DNA from: Oscillospiraceae bacterium
GTDB taxonomy: Bacteria > Bacillota > Clostridia > Oscillospirales > Oscillospiraceae
Length of the DNA stretch: 64,000 bases
Assembly (NCBI GenBank): GCA_017430985.1
Contig: JAFRLZ010000077.1
Location: 1 to 64,000, forward strand
Direction: 5' to 3'
Shown: piece after piece, positions 7,638 to 15,648 of the stretch
How the letters are laid out: each line of letters opens with the position of its first letter
Numbering within the stretch: position 1 is the stretch's first letter
Position numbers and translations under genes: made by a program
The notes under the pieces: generated by a model
Database searches by the model: none
Told to the model about the DNA's origin: nothing
The model's input: the letters and a program-made list of their open reading frames with translations, nothing else

Positions 7638-8312
7638 GTGTTATCCGTGACCATCCTCACCGCCCATTCCGGGGCCGACGGCTTTCCTGACAACTCTCTC
7701 GCCTTCGTGCGGCATGCCCTCGCCTCGGGGGCCGACGCCCTCGAGATCGACGTGCGCCGCGCATCCGACGGCTCGCTTCGTCTCGGCCACGACGCGGCCG
7801 ACGAGGGACTGCCGACGCTCGCGGAGGTCTTCGCGCTGCTCGCGGCAGCGCCCGGCATGCGCGTCAACTGCGACCTGAAGGAGCGCGGACTGGAAAGCGC
7901 CGTCTGCGCGCTCGCGCGCGAGCACGGCCTCGCCGGGCGCGTGATCCTCACGGGCTCGGCCGATCCGGCGCTCTGGGCCGCCTCGCCGGAGCTGCGGGAG
8001 ACGGCGGAGCTCTGGCTCAACCTCGAGGAGGCCGTCCCCGGGGTCTACGAGCGGCGGGACTGGTCGCTACCGCTCCTGCTCGAAACCGCGGAGCGGGCCC
8101 TCGCGGTCTGCCGCCGCTGCGGGCTCGACACGCTGAACCTCAACTACCGCCTCGCCCTGCCGCCCTTCGCCGAGCGCCTCGCCGCCGAGGGCGTGAAGCT
8201 CTCGGTCTGGACCGTGGACGGGGAGGCGGACATCCAGCGCTTCCTGGACGCGGGCGTGTACGCCCTGACGACGCGAAAGCTCCGGACCGCTCTGCGGCTC
8301 GCCGGACGATAA
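7638..8312 (+). CDS. glycerophosphodiester phosphodiesterase-like protein
   Basis: 224 residues. A GDPD TIM-barrel protein, expected to hydrolyse glycerophosphodiesters to sn-glycerol 3-phosphate and an alcohol. The acid/metal motif 'ALEIDVRRASDG' with 'GHD' is seen at residues ~35-55, and 'SVWTVDGEADIQRFLDAGV' near residue 190 is the usual closing strand. The first motif reads 'HSG.DGFPDNSLAF' where the family normally has HRG and ENT, so activity may be altered. The start is either GTG 7638 or GTG 7647; neither has a strong ribosome site. It follows the importer operon across a terminator. Confidence 0.75.
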   Translation: MLSVTILTAHSGADGFPDNSLAFVRHALASGADALEIDVRRASDGSLRLGHDAADEGLPTLAEVFALLAAAPGMRVNCDLKERGLESAVCALAREHGLAGRVILTGSADPALWAASPELRETAELWLNLEEAVPGVYERRDWSLPLLLETAERALAVCRRCGLDTLNLNYRLALPPFAERLAAEGVKLSVWTVDGEADIQRFLDAGVYALTTRKLRTALRLAGR

Positions 8313-8320
8313 GCGGGGAT

Positions 8321-8495
8321 TTGTAGGGGCGACCCTTGTGGTCGCCCGCCGGGTCGTATCCGGTCTGGCGGGCGAGCGCAGCTCGCCCCTACGAGGCACA
8401 ACGGTCGATATCACCGTAGGGGCCGATGCCCTCATCGGCCCGCGGAAAAGAAACCTGTTCATGCGGGGCGATGAAAGCATCGCCCCCTGCATCAT
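8321..8495. repeat. array of palindromic intergenic repeats
   Basis: Four hairpin modules in a row, each beginning or ending with (G)TAGGGGC or its complement: GGGGCGACC/GGTCGCC, GGGCGAGC/GCTCGCCC, GGGCCGATG/CATCGGCCC and GGGGCGATG/CATCGCCCC. It lies between the convergent phosphodiesterase genes. Similar short palindromes recur at 48690-48775. Probably non-coding REP-like repeats. Confidence 0.65.
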
Positions 8496-8540
8496 CCAAT
8501 GTAAACACCCCTGCAAACTCACATTTATCCCCCATACAGT

Positions 8541-8581
8541 AAAAACCGCAGAGGGACCGGCCCGGTCCCTCTGCGGTTTTT
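8541..8581. terminator. bidirectional terminator between convergent genes
   Basis: A 19-base perfect stem (8541-8559 with 8563-8581) with A and T runs at the two ends, placed between two convergent phosphodiesterase genes. Confidence 0.9.
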
Positions 8582-8592
8582 CCGTGTTCGCT

Positions 8593-9327
8593 TTATCGCC
8601 CCGCGACGCGGCAGAGCATGTCGGGGTAGTTGCCGATCAGCCCGTCGATGCCCAGGTCGAGCAGGAAGCGGGCGGCCTTCTCGTCGTTGACCGTCCAGAC
8701 GTTGGCCTTCATGCCGCGGCCGTGGAAGAGCTCGATCAGCTCCGGCTGATACTCGAAGACGTGCCAGCAGGGGTGCACGTTGTCGGCGTTGCAGGCGTCG
8801 AGATAGTGCGCCATGTCCTGCAGCGGCGACTCGTACAGCAGCCCCGTCTCGATCTCGGGTGCGAGCTCCTTGAAGCGCTGCATGGAGACGTGGTTGAAGG
8901 AGGAGACGAAGACCGTGTCCTCCATGTGCCGCGCGCGGATCTCCGCCGCGCAGCGCTGTTCGAGCCCGGGGTAGAACTCGATGCCGTTCTTGAGCTCCAG
9001 GTTCAGCACGAGCTTCGCCTCTTTGCAGAAGTCCAGCAGCTCGCCGAGCGTCCAGATGCGCTGCCCGGCAAAGTCCGGGCTCTTCCAGGCGCCGAAGTCG
9101 AGCGACAGCAGCTCGTCGTAAGTCAGGTCCTTGATCTCGCCGTGTCCGTTCGAGGTGCGGTCCACCTTCTCGTCGTGGCAGAGCACCAGCTCGCCGCTTT
9201 TGCAGATGTGCACGTCCGTCTCGATGCCGTCGGCCCTGGTCTCCGCGACCTTCTGAAAGGCCAGCGGCGTGTTTTCCGGGTAGGGGCCGGAGAAGCCCCG
9301 GTGTCCCAGCAGCAGTGCCTTTTTCAT
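8593..9327 (-). CDS. ugpQ: glycerophosphodiester phosphodiesterase
   Basis: 244 residues, a full canonical GDPD. It hydrolyses deacylated phospholipids (glycerophosphocholine and similar) to glycerol 3-phosphate plus alcohol in the cytosol. The catalytic and metal motifs are intact: 'HRG..GPYPENTPLAF' (residues 9-24), 'GIETDVHICKSGELVLCHD' (34-52), 'NLELKNG' (~109), and 'KANVWTVND' near residue 211. There is no signal peptide. It lies 13 bases after a PfkB kinase gene and shares its promoter. With the GDPD at 7638 and the nearby importer it suggests salvage of glycerophosphodiesters. Confidence 0.93.
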   Translation of the reverse strand: MKKALLLGHRGFSGPYPENTPLAFQKVAETRADGIETDVHICKSGELVLCHDEKVDRTSNGHGEIKDLTYDELLSLDFGAWKSPDFAGQRIWTLGELLDFCKEAKLVLNLELKNGIEFYPGLEQRCAAEIRARHMEDTVFVSSFNHVSMQRFKELAPEIETGLLYESPLQDMAHYLDACNADNVHPCWHVFEYQPELIELFHGRGMKANVWTVNDEKAARFLLDLGIDGLIGNYPDMLCRVAGR

Positions 9328-9340
9328 GTCCCGCTCCTCC

Positions 9341-10222
9341 TCAATAGAACTCGCGGATGTAATCCAGCACGTCCTGCCGCGTGCCCTGGAAGGGCCCCGG
9401 CGTCTCCATCTTGAGGGAGACGAGCGCCGTGCAGTACAGCAGCGCCTCCTCGATGCCGGCGCGCTGGCGCTCGGTGATGAAGCCCGCGAAGGTCGTGTCG
9501 CCGCGGCCGGTGCGGCCGGAGAGGTTGCGCGCCTTGATGGGGCAGGTGTAGATCTTCTCGCCGTCGTAGGCCAGCACCTCGGTGTTGTGGGTGATGAGCA
9601 CTTCCTTCGCGCCCCAGCTGTGCAGGAGCTTCGCGGCCTCGGCGCGGTCGGTCAGCCCGGTGAGGATCTCGGCCTCGGCCGCGTCGGTCTTGAGATAGTC
9701 GATGCAGGGCAGGTACTGCTTCTTCTCGGTCCAGTCGTGGAAGGCCATGCTCTTGTCCGGCTCGACGTGGCGCAGCAGGCACTGCACGTCGACCGCGACC
9801 TTGCCGTGCTTGGCGGCCTCGGCGAAGAGCTCGCCGTCGAAATCGCCGTAGACAAGGCCGGCGAAGTGATAGATCTTCGTCTCGATGTCCGGCAGCTCGT
9901 CGAAGCGGAAGGGGTCGCACACGCCCATGGAGGTGCAGGAGCGCTTTTCCTTGTCGGCGGTGAAGTACTGGTTGCGGATGGAGCAGGTGGCCCTGGAGGG
10001 TTTCCAGTAGAGATCGGCGCCGGAGCCGGCAAAGCGCTCCTCCACGTCGGCGTCGGCGGGGTTGAGCTTGGTGAAGAGGGCCGTGGCGTTGCCGGAGCGC
10101 GCCGCCGCAAAGCCGGAAGCGACGACCGCGCCGCCCACCTCTTTGCGCTCGTTGCCGAGATAGTCGATGTTGTGATCGAGGGATACCGGTCCGATAACGA
10201 GAACGTCGTATGCCTTGCTCAT
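9341..10222 (-). CDS. PfkB-family carbohydrate kinase
   Basis: 293 residues of the ribokinase/PfkB fold, which phosphorylates a sugar, nucleoside or polyol with ATP. The C-terminal PfkB signature 'GRGDTTFAGF' (residues ~240-249) contains the anion-hole glycine and the catalytic base aspartate; the N-terminal region has 'GPVSLDHNIDYLG' and 'VGGAVV'. The exact substrate cannot be assigned. It has its own strong promoter (10255-10283) and is followed within 13 bases by the glycerophosphodiesterase gene, so a role with polyol or glycerol phosphate salvage is possible. Confidence 0.85.
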   Translation of the reverse strand: MSKAYDVLVIGPVSLDHNIDYLGNERKEVGGAVVASGFAAARSGNATALFTKLNPADADVEERFAGSGADLYWKPSRATCSIRNQYFTADKEKRSCTSMGVCDPFRFDELPDIETKIYHFAGLVYGDFDGELFAEAAKHGKVAVDVQCLLRHVEPDKSMAFHDWTEKKQYLPCIDYLKTDAAEAEILTGLTDRAEAAKLLHSWGAKEVLITHNTEVLAYDGEKIYTCPIKARNLSGRTGRGDTTFAGFITERQRAGIEEALLYCTALVSLKMETPGPFQGTRQDVLDYIREFY

Positions 10223-10254
10223 AGTGACTCTCCTTTTTGTTTTTGGTCGCTTTT

Positions 10255-10283
10255 ATTATAGTATGCCGGGGCCGTTCAGGCAA
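10255..10283 (-). promoter_or_regulatory. promoter TTGCCT-17-TATAAT for PfkB kinase - ugpQ
   Basis: Minus strand: -10 at 10255-10260, -35 at 10278-10283, 17-base spacer, about 30 bases upstream of the kinase start. Confidence 0.75.
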
Positions 10284-10298
10284 TCCTTTTCTTGGCCT

Positions 10299-11339
10299 TC
10301 AGCGGCGGAGATAGGCCGCCAGCAGCGCGTAGGTCTGCCGCAGGCCGTCGACGTGCGTGCGCTCGTAGCCGTGGCTGTTGGCCGTGCCGGGGCCGATGGC
10401 GGCGTGGCGGACGTCGTGGCCGGCGACGAGGCTCGTGTCGCAGTCCGTGCCGTAGTGGGGCGTGAAGATATCCATGACGTAGTCGATCCCCGCCCCGATC
10501 GCCGTCTCGCGCAGCTCGTTGGTCAGTCCCCAGTGGTAGGGGTAGCGCGAGTCCTTGGCGAAGATGGAGACCTTGTGCTCGTCGGAGTTCTGATCCGGGC
10601 CGGTCGGCGCGATGTCGACCGCGATCATATCCTTCACGTCCGCCGGCAACCAGGAGGTGCCGTGGCCGATCTCCTCGTACACGGCGAAGTAGGCGTAGAC
10701 CTTGCGGCGCGGCGTCTCGCCGCTCTCGCGCAGGGCCTTGATGAGCGTCAGCAGCACGGCGGCGCAGGATTTGGCGTCCACGAAGCGGGACTTGATGTAG
10801 CCGTTCGAGATCGCAAGGCGCGGCTCGAGCGCGATCACGTCGCCGGTCTCCACGCCGAGGGCGCGCGTCTCGGCCGCGCTCTTCACGTTCTCGTCGAGCA
10901 CGACGCGGACATTCGTGCGGAAGTCCGGCGGCGTGAGGCGCAGCTCCTCCTCCGTCACATGGATGGAGTTCGGCTCGCGGCAGACCGTGCCGGTAAAGAC
11001 CTTCCCGTCCCGGGTGTGCACGCGCACGTTCTCGGTCATGCAGTAGAAGGGGTAGAGCCCGCCCACGGGGCAGACGTTCAGCGTGCCGTCGGCGTTGAGG
11101 TGGCGCACCATCAGCCCGATGTCGTCCACATGGCTCGTCACGGCCAGCGCCTCGCCCTCGCCGCCGAGCTCGGCGATCACGCCGCCCTTGTGCACGAGGG
11201 TCCAGGGGCAGCCCAGCTCGTCGAGCATGGCGCAGAGCAGGGCCTGGATCTCTTCATACCAGCCGGTGGTGCTGTCGACCGCCAGCAGCCGCCGGAAACT
11301 TTCGAGGCAATAGGCTTCATCAAAGGACAGTGTTTTCAT
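10299..11339 (-). CDS. M42 family metallo-aminopeptidase
   Basis: 346 residues. A cytosolic, self-compartmentalising (usually dodecameric) zinc or cobalt aminopeptidase that trims N-terminal residues from peptides. Visible metal-site motifs are 'VTSHVDDIGLMV' (His-x-Asp around residue 70-74), 'DAKSCAAVLL' (~190), 'YEEIGHGTSW' (Glu-Glu type general base region, ~225), 'AVDIAP' (~239), and 'HYGTDCDTSLVAGHDVRHAAIG' near the end. Length is normal. It is transcribed divergently from arcA. Peptide breakdown could supply arginine to the neighbouring arginine deiminase operon; that is inference. Confidence 0.9.
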   Translation of the reverse strand: MKTLSFDEAYCLESFRRLLAVDSTTGWYEEIQALLCAMLDELGCPWTLVHKGGVIAELGGEGEALAVTSHVDDIGLMVRHLNADGTLNVCPVGGLYPFYCMTENVRVHTRDGKVFTGTVCREPNSIHVTEEELRLTPPDFRTNVRVVLDENVKSAAETRALGVETGDVIALEPRLAISNGYIKSRFVDAKSCAAVLLTLIKALRESGETPRRKVYAYFAVYEEIGHGTSWLPADVKDMIAVDIAPTGPDQNSDEHKVSIFAKDSRYPYHWGLTNELRETAIGAGIDYVMDIFTPHYGTDCDTSLVAGHDVRHAAIGPGTANSHGYERTHVDGLRQTYALLAAYLRR

Positions 11340-11369
11340 GGCTTGCTTCCTTTTCTATTTGATGCTCCT

Positions 11370-11398
11370 ATTGTACCCTCTCTCCGCCGCGAATGCAA
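11370..11398 (-). promoter_or_regulatory. M42 peptidase promoter TTGCAT-17-TACAAT
   Basis: Minus strand: -10 at 11370-11375, -35 at 11393-11398, 17-base spacer. Back to back with the arcA promoter. Confidence 0.65.
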
Positions 11399-11426
11399 GA
11401 CGCGCGGAGAAATGCGCGCCTCCGCC

Positions 11427-11454
11427 TTGCAAAATTCAGGAAATCGGGTAGAAT
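11427..11454 (+). promoter_or_regulatory. arcA operon promoter TTGCAA-16-TAGAAT
   Basis: -35 at 11427-11432 and -10 at 11449-11454, ending 34 bases before the arcA ATG. No ARG box or Crp/Fnr-like site was recognised. Confidence 0.6.
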
Positions 11455-11488
11455 AGAAGACAGAACGACAACGGCTGGGAGGTCTGTC

Positions 11489-12712
11489 ATGGCCATCTGT
11501 GTAACAAGCGAGATCGGAGCACTGAAAAAGGTGCTGCTCCACCGCCCCGGGAGAGAGCTGGAACAGCTCGTGCCGGAGGAGCTGGCGCGCCTGCTCTTCG
11601 ACGACATCCCCTATCTCGCTCTCGCGCAGCGGGAGCACGACACCTTTGCCGATATCCTGCGCGGGCAGGGCGCCGAGGTCGTCTATCTGGAGGACCTCAT
11701 GGCCGAGACGCTGCGGAGCGACGGCGCGCTGCGCGAGCGCTTCGTGCGGCAGTTCGTGCAGGAGGGCGGCCCGGTCGCCCGCAGCCACAGCGAGGAGCTC
11801 TGCGAGCTGCTCCTGGGGATCGAGGACGAGCGCCTGCTCGTACAGAAGACCATGAGCGGCGTGACCACCGGGGAGCTCGGCGGCCGATTGAAGGACGGGC
11901 CGCTGACGCGGCTGACCCGCGAGCGCCGTCCCTTCGTGCTCGACCCCATCCCCAACCTCTACTTCACGCGCGACCCCTTCGCCTCCATCGGCCGCGGGGT
12001 CAGCCTGCACCGCATGTACTCCGTCACCCGCTGCCGTGAGACGATCTACGGCGATTATATCCTGCGCCACCACCCGGACTACGCCGGGCAGGTGCCGCTC
12101 TGGTACGAGCGCGACTGCCCCTTCCACGTCGAGGGCGGCGATATCCTGAACCTGAGCGCGGAGGTGCTGGCCGTCGGCCTGTCCCAGCGCAGCTCGCCCG
12201 AGGGGGTCGAGCTGCTCGCGCGGCGCCTCTTTTCCGACGAGCGCTGCGACGTGCGGCGCATCCTCGCGCTGGACATCCCCAACATCCGCGCCTTCATGCA
12301 CCTCGACACGGTCTTCACCCAGCTCGACCGCGACAAATTCTCCGTCCACCCGGACATCCTGCACAGTCTCCGCATCTACGACATCCGCCGCGGCGGCGCG
12401 GGCATGCGCGCCGAGGAGCGGCGCGAGGGGCTGGAGGCCGTGCTCTGCGAGGCGCTCGGCCTCGCGCATGTGACGCTGATCCGCTGCGGCGGCAAGGACA
12501 ACATCGCCTCCGCCCGCGAGCAGTGGAACGACGGCGCGAACACGCTCTGCCTCGCGCCGGGCAAGGTCGTCGTCTACAACCGCAACTATGTCACCAACGA
12601 GATCCTGCGCGCCAACGGCGTGGAGGTCTTTGAAATGCCGAGCTCGGAGCTCGCGCGCGGCCGCGGCGGCCCCCGCTGCATGAGCATGCCGCTCGTCCGC
12701 GAGCCCGTCTGA
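11489..12712 (+). CDS. arcA: arginine deiminase
   Basis: 407 residues, the family's usual length. It hydrolyses L-arginine to L-citrulline and ammonia, the first step of the arginine deiminase pathway, in the cytosol. Visible active-site motifs: 'FTRDP' (159-163), 'EGGD' (215-218), 'HLDTVF' (271-276) and the nucleophilic cysteine in 'GGPRCMSMP' (Cys 397). The ATG at 11489 has GGGAGG upstream; the long in-frame extension upstream is non-coding. It is first of three genes (arcA, LOR/SDH-family gene, arcB) separated by 18 and 20 bases. Confidence 0.96.
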   Translation: MAICVTSEIGALKKVLLHRPGRELEQLVPEELARLLFDDIPYLALAQREHDTFADILRGQGAEVVYLEDLMAETLRSDGALRERFVRQFVQEGGPVARSHSEELCELLLGIEDERLLVQKTMSGVTTGELGGRLKDGPLTRLTRERRPFVLDPIPNLYFTRDPFASIGRGVSLHRMYSVTRCRETIYGDYILRHHPDYAGQVPLWYERDCPFHVEGGDILNLSAEVLAVGLSQRSSPEGVELLARRLFSDERCDVRRILALDIPNIRAFMHLDTVFTQLDRDKFSVHPDILHSLRIYDIRRGGAGMRAEERREGLEAVLCEALGLAHVTLIRCGGKDNIASAREQWNDGANTLCLAPGKVVVYNRNYVTNEILRANGVEVFEMPSSELARGRGGPRCMSMPLVREPV

Positions 12713-12730
12713 TGTGAAAGGAGCGTACCC

Positions 12731-13828
12731 ATGGCCTTTGAACTGCCCGTTTACCGCGCGCCGGACTTTTCGCTGCCGCTCTTCGCCGGCGCGCCGGACG
12801 CGCGCACCGCGCCCGCCCCGGCCGACGGCGTCGCGCCGGAGGGCTACCACAGCACCTCCATGTACCCCGAATACTTCAAGCTCGGCGGCGAGTGGAAGCT
12901 CGCCGAGGAGAGCCGCATGGACTCCAGCGTCGTCGTCCGCCCCGACGGGCGGCTCGACGTGGTGGAAAACCGCAATCTCCGCCGGGGCGACGCGGTCGTT
13001 CTCGGGCGCACGGAACGCGCCGAGGAGGGCGTCTTCCTGCACGCCCGCGGCTTCGAGCCGGAGGGCGCGGCGCCGGAGGATCAGTTCGTGTTCCGGCAGG
13101 GGCGCAGCCGCGAGACCTCCTACGGGCGCGACTACGACCGGCTGATCGAGCTGCTGCGCTACGAGCGCGAACACGGCAAGGTCGTCTGGGTCATGGGCCC
13201 GGCCTTCGCCTTCGACGCCTCCGCCCGCGCCGCCATGGCCGCGCTCGTGTGCGAGGGCTACTGCCGCGCGCTGCTGGCCGGCAACGCCCTGGCGACCCAC
13301 GATCTCGAGGGCGCGCTGCTGCACACCGCGCTCGGGCAGGACATCTACACCCAGCAGTCCGTGCCGAACGGGCACTACCACCACCTCGACGTGTGCAACA
13401 AGGTGCGCCGCTGCGGCTCCATCCCGGCCTTCATCGAAGAATACCGGCTCGACGACGGCATCCTCTGCGCCTGCGTGAAGCAGGGCGTGCCCTTCGTGCT
13501 CGCCGGCTCCATCCGGGACGACGGGCCGCTGCCGGAGGTCATCGGCGACGTCTACGAGGCGCAGAACGCCATGCGGGCGCAGCTGCGGGACGCCACCACG
13601 GTCATCTGCCTGGCGACCATGCTGCACACCATCGCAGCCGGGAACATGACGCCCTCCTTCCGCGTCCTGCCGGACGGGACGGTGCGCCCCGTGTACCTCT
13701 ACGCGGTGGACGCGGACGAGTTCGTCGTCAACAAGCTGCTCGACCGCGGCTCTCTCGCCGCCACCACCATGGTCACCAACGTTCAGGACTTCATCCGCAC
13801 CGTGGCCGGAGGCCTCGGTTTAATCTGA
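12731..13828 (+). CDS. LOR/SDH-domain protein, candidate NAD-dependent ornithine cyclodeaminase
   Basis: 365 residues. It belongs to the family first described as the LOR/SDH bifunctional enzyme conserved region (TIGR00300). Members include archaeal ornithine cyclodeaminases and the C-terminal domain of cyanobacterial ArgZ/AgrE, which turn ornithine into proline plus ammonia. Family stretches are clear: 'LLAGNALATHDLEGALL', 'GHYHHLDVCNKVRRCGSI', 'VLAGSIRDDGPLPEVI', 'MLHTIAAGNMTPSF'. It is unrelated to the mu-crystallin type cyclodeaminase. It sits between arcA and arcB, so ornithine made by ArcB is the natural substrate. The call rests on family and context, not on experimental proof for this sequence. 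Confidence 0.8.
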   Translation: MAFELPVYRAPDFSLPLFAGAPDARTAPAPADGVAPEGYHSTSMYPEYFKLGGEWKLAEESRMDSSVVVRPDGRLDVVENRNLRRGDAVVLGRTERAEEGVFLHARGFEPEGAAPEDQFVFRQGRSRETSYGRDYDRLIELLRYEREHGKVVWVMGPAFAFDASARAAMAALVCEGYCRALLAGNALATHDLEGALLHTALGQDIYTQQSVPNGHYHHLDVCNKVRRCGSIPAFIEEYRLDDGILCACVKQGVPFVLAGSIRDDGPLPEVIGDVYEAQNAMRAQLRDATTVICLATMLHTIAAGNMTPSFRVLPDGTVRPVYLYAVDADEFVVNKLLDRGSLAATTMVTNVQDFIRTVAGGLGLI

Positions 13829-13848
13829 TTTGATAAGGAGAACGCATC

Positions 13849-14841
13849 ATGGGCATGAATCTCAGAGGCAGAAGCTATCTCAAGCTGCTCGACTACACGC
13901 CGGAGGAGATCCGCTATCTTCTCGATCTGGCCAAGCAGTTCAAATCTCTCAAGCGCAAGGGCGAGCCGCATCGCTGGCTGCAGGGCAAGAACATCGTACT
14001 GCTCTTTGAGAAGACCTCCACGCGCACCCGCTGCTCCTTCGAGGTGGCGGGTATGGACCTCGGCATGGGCGTGACCTATCTCGACCCCGGCAGCTCCCAG
14101 ATGGGCAAGAAGGAGAGCATCCCCGACACGGCGCGCGTGCTCGGCCGCCTCTACGACGGCATCGAGTACCGCGGCTACAGCCAGGCTCTCGTCGAGGAGC
14201 TGGCCGCCTATGCGGGCGTGCCCGTCTGGAACGGCCTGACGGACGAGTTCCACCCCACGCAGATCCTGGCCGACCTCCTCACCATCGAGGAGAAGTTCGG
14301 CCGTCTCAAGGGGATCAACTTCACCTATATGGGCGACGCGCGCAACAACATGGGCAACTCCCTCATGGTCGGCTGCGCGAAGATGGGCCTCAACTTCACG
14401 GCCTGCGCGCCGAAGGAGCTCTTCCCCGCCGCGGAGCTCGTGGAAAAGGCCCGCGCCATCGCCGCGGAGACCGGCGGCAGCGTCACGCTCACCGAGGATG
14501 TGGCCGAGGGCTGCCGCGGCGCCGACGTGCTGTACACCGACATCTGGGTGTCCATGGGCGAGCCGGACGAGGTCTGGGCCAGGCGCATCGCGCTGCTCAA
14601 GCCCTACCAGGTCAACGCCGCCGCGATGGCGATGGCCAAGCCCACGGCCGTCTTCATGCACTGTCTGCCCTCCTTCCACGACACGCGCACGACCATCGGC
14701 GCGGACATCGCCGAGCGCTTCGGCGTCCCGGAGATGGAGGTCACGGACGAGGTCTTCGAGTCCAAGCAGTCCGTGGTCTTCGACGAGGCCGAGAACCGCA
14801 TGCACACCATCAAGGCCGTGCTCTACGCGACGCTCTCTTGA
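13849..14841 (+). CDS. arcB: ornithine carbamoyltransferase, catabolic context
   Basis: 330 residues. It converts citrulline plus phosphate to ornithine and carbamoyl phosphate in the deiminase pathway (or the reverse in biosynthesis). Signatures are present: carbamoyl-phosphate site 'STRTRCSFE' near residue 57, '[12 protein letters not shown]', ornithine loop 'SMGEP' near 226, and 'HCLPSFHD' near 268. AAGGAG precedes the ATG. No carbamate kinase (arcC) or arginine/ornithine antiporter (arcD) gene is visible beside it. The lipoprotein promoter starts over its stop codon. Confidence 0.95.
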   Translation: MGMNLRGRSYLKLLDYTPEEIRYLLDLAKQFKSLKRKGEPHRWLQGKNIVLLFEKTSTRTRCSFEVAGMDLGMGVTYLDPGSSQMGKKESIPDTARVLGRLYDGIEYRGYSQALVEELAAYAGVPVWNGLTDEFHPTQILADLLTIEEKFGRLKGINFTYMGDARNNMGNSLMVGCAKMGLNFTACAPKELFPAAELVEKARAIAAETGGSVTLTEDVAEGCRGADVLYTDIWVSMGEPDEVWARRIALLKPYQVNAAAMAMAKPTAVFMHCLPSFHDTRTTIGADIAERFGVPEMEVTDEVFESKQSVVFDEAENRMHTIKAVLYATLS

Positions 14842-14866
14842 CAAGTCCGCCGCGCGCCACTAAGAT
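14838..14866 (+). promoter_or_regulatory. promoter TTGACA-17-TAAGAT for lipoprotein gene
   Basis: Perfect -35 (14838-14843) overlapping the arcB stop codon; -10 at 14861-14866. Confidence 0.75.
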
Positions 14867-14901
14867 AGAAGCATCTCAATGACAGAAATGGGGAACAAAA
14901 T

Positions 14902-15462
14902 ATGAAAAAGCTCCGCAAGCTCCTGGCTCTCCTGCTCGTCCTCTCTCTTGTCGCGGCCCTCTCGGCCTGCGGCGGGCCGGATCCTCTGATCGGCACCTGG
15001 GTCGGCGAGGTCGACCTGCGGGACGAGCTGGTCGAATCTCTCGACGAGGCCTTTGAAGGCCAGGGCGGCCCCTCCGCCGCCGACTACATCAGCAGCCTGA
15101 CGCTGACGCTGACCCTGGAGTTCCGGGAGGACGGCACCTTCAGCCGCAGCTATGATCTCTCCAAGGACAAGGACAGCTTCGTGACCGGCTGCGCCGCCTT
15201 CATGCGCGACATGATCAGCGCGATCGTCGGCATGGAGGTGGACGACGCCGCCGCCGCCCAGGCCCTCGGCATGCCGCTGGAGGACTACGCGCTCAGCGTC
15301 CTCGACTCGATGGTCGAGGCCATGGAGAGCGACGGCGGCAGCTACAAAAGCGACGGCAAGAAGATCACCTGGAACGACGAGATCAATCCCTATTCCATCG
15401 AAGGCGACGTGATGACGATGGAATCCACGGATTACACGATCACCTTCCACCGCGTCGGCTAA
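14902..15462 (+). CDS. small lipoprotein, paralogue of the one at 44533
   Basis: 186 residues. Signal peptide with lipobox 'LSAC' (Cys about residue 23), so anchored to the outer face of the membrane. The mature part reads 'PLIGTWVGEVDL' followed by 'LTLTLEFREDGTFSRSYD', and ends in 'YTITFHRVG'. This GTW...LEF.EDGTF pattern resembles lipocalin-like/DUF5640-type domains of Firmicutes, but no function is known. The lipoprotein at 44533 shares the C-terminal 'FHRVG' and the 'LEFN.DGSY' strand, so they are distant paralogues. It has its own promoter and terminator. Confidence 0.8.
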   Translation: MKKLRKLLALLLVLSLVAALSACGGPDPLIGTWVGEVDLRDELVESLDEAFEGQGGPSAADYISSLTLTLTLEFREDGTFSRSYDLSKDKDSFVTGCAAFMRDMISAIVGMEVDDAAAAQALGMPLEDYALSVLDSMVEAMESDGGSYKSDGKKITWNDEINPYSIEGDVMTMESTDYTITFHRVG

Positions 15463-15480
15463 GCCGCTTCGGGATCAGAA

Positions 15481-15519
15481 AAACAGGATGGGACGCACGG
15501 CGTCCCATCCTGTTTTTCG
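15481..15519 (+). terminator. terminator after lipoprotein gene
   Basis: 15-base stem (15481-15495 with 15501-15515) followed by T residues. Confidence 0.85.
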
Positions 15520-15616
15520 TCTTTTGCACACTCGGCGCAAAGGTACCCTTCATTATTTTATCACAGGACCGTCAATAAAAGCGTCAATACGCGCCCCCTT
15601 TTCGATCGCCGCAAAG

Positions 15617-15648
15617 AAAAAAGGAACGGATCTCTCCGTTCCTTTTTT
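15617..15648 (-). terminator. terminator after psuK
   Basis: 14-base stem (15617-15630 with 15635-15648) with A/T runs, abutting the psuK stop codon; also able to act on the plus strand. Confidence 0.85.

Noticed and set aside
12731..13828. A mu-crystallin type ornithine cyclodeaminase
   Set aside because: Motifs are those of the LOR/SDH (TIGR00300) family, which is unrelated.
13849..14841. Biosynthetic argF rather than arcB
   Set aside because: Sequence alone does not fully separate them; the operon with arcA and a cyclodeaminase candidate and the lack of other arg biosynthetic genes favour the catabolic role.
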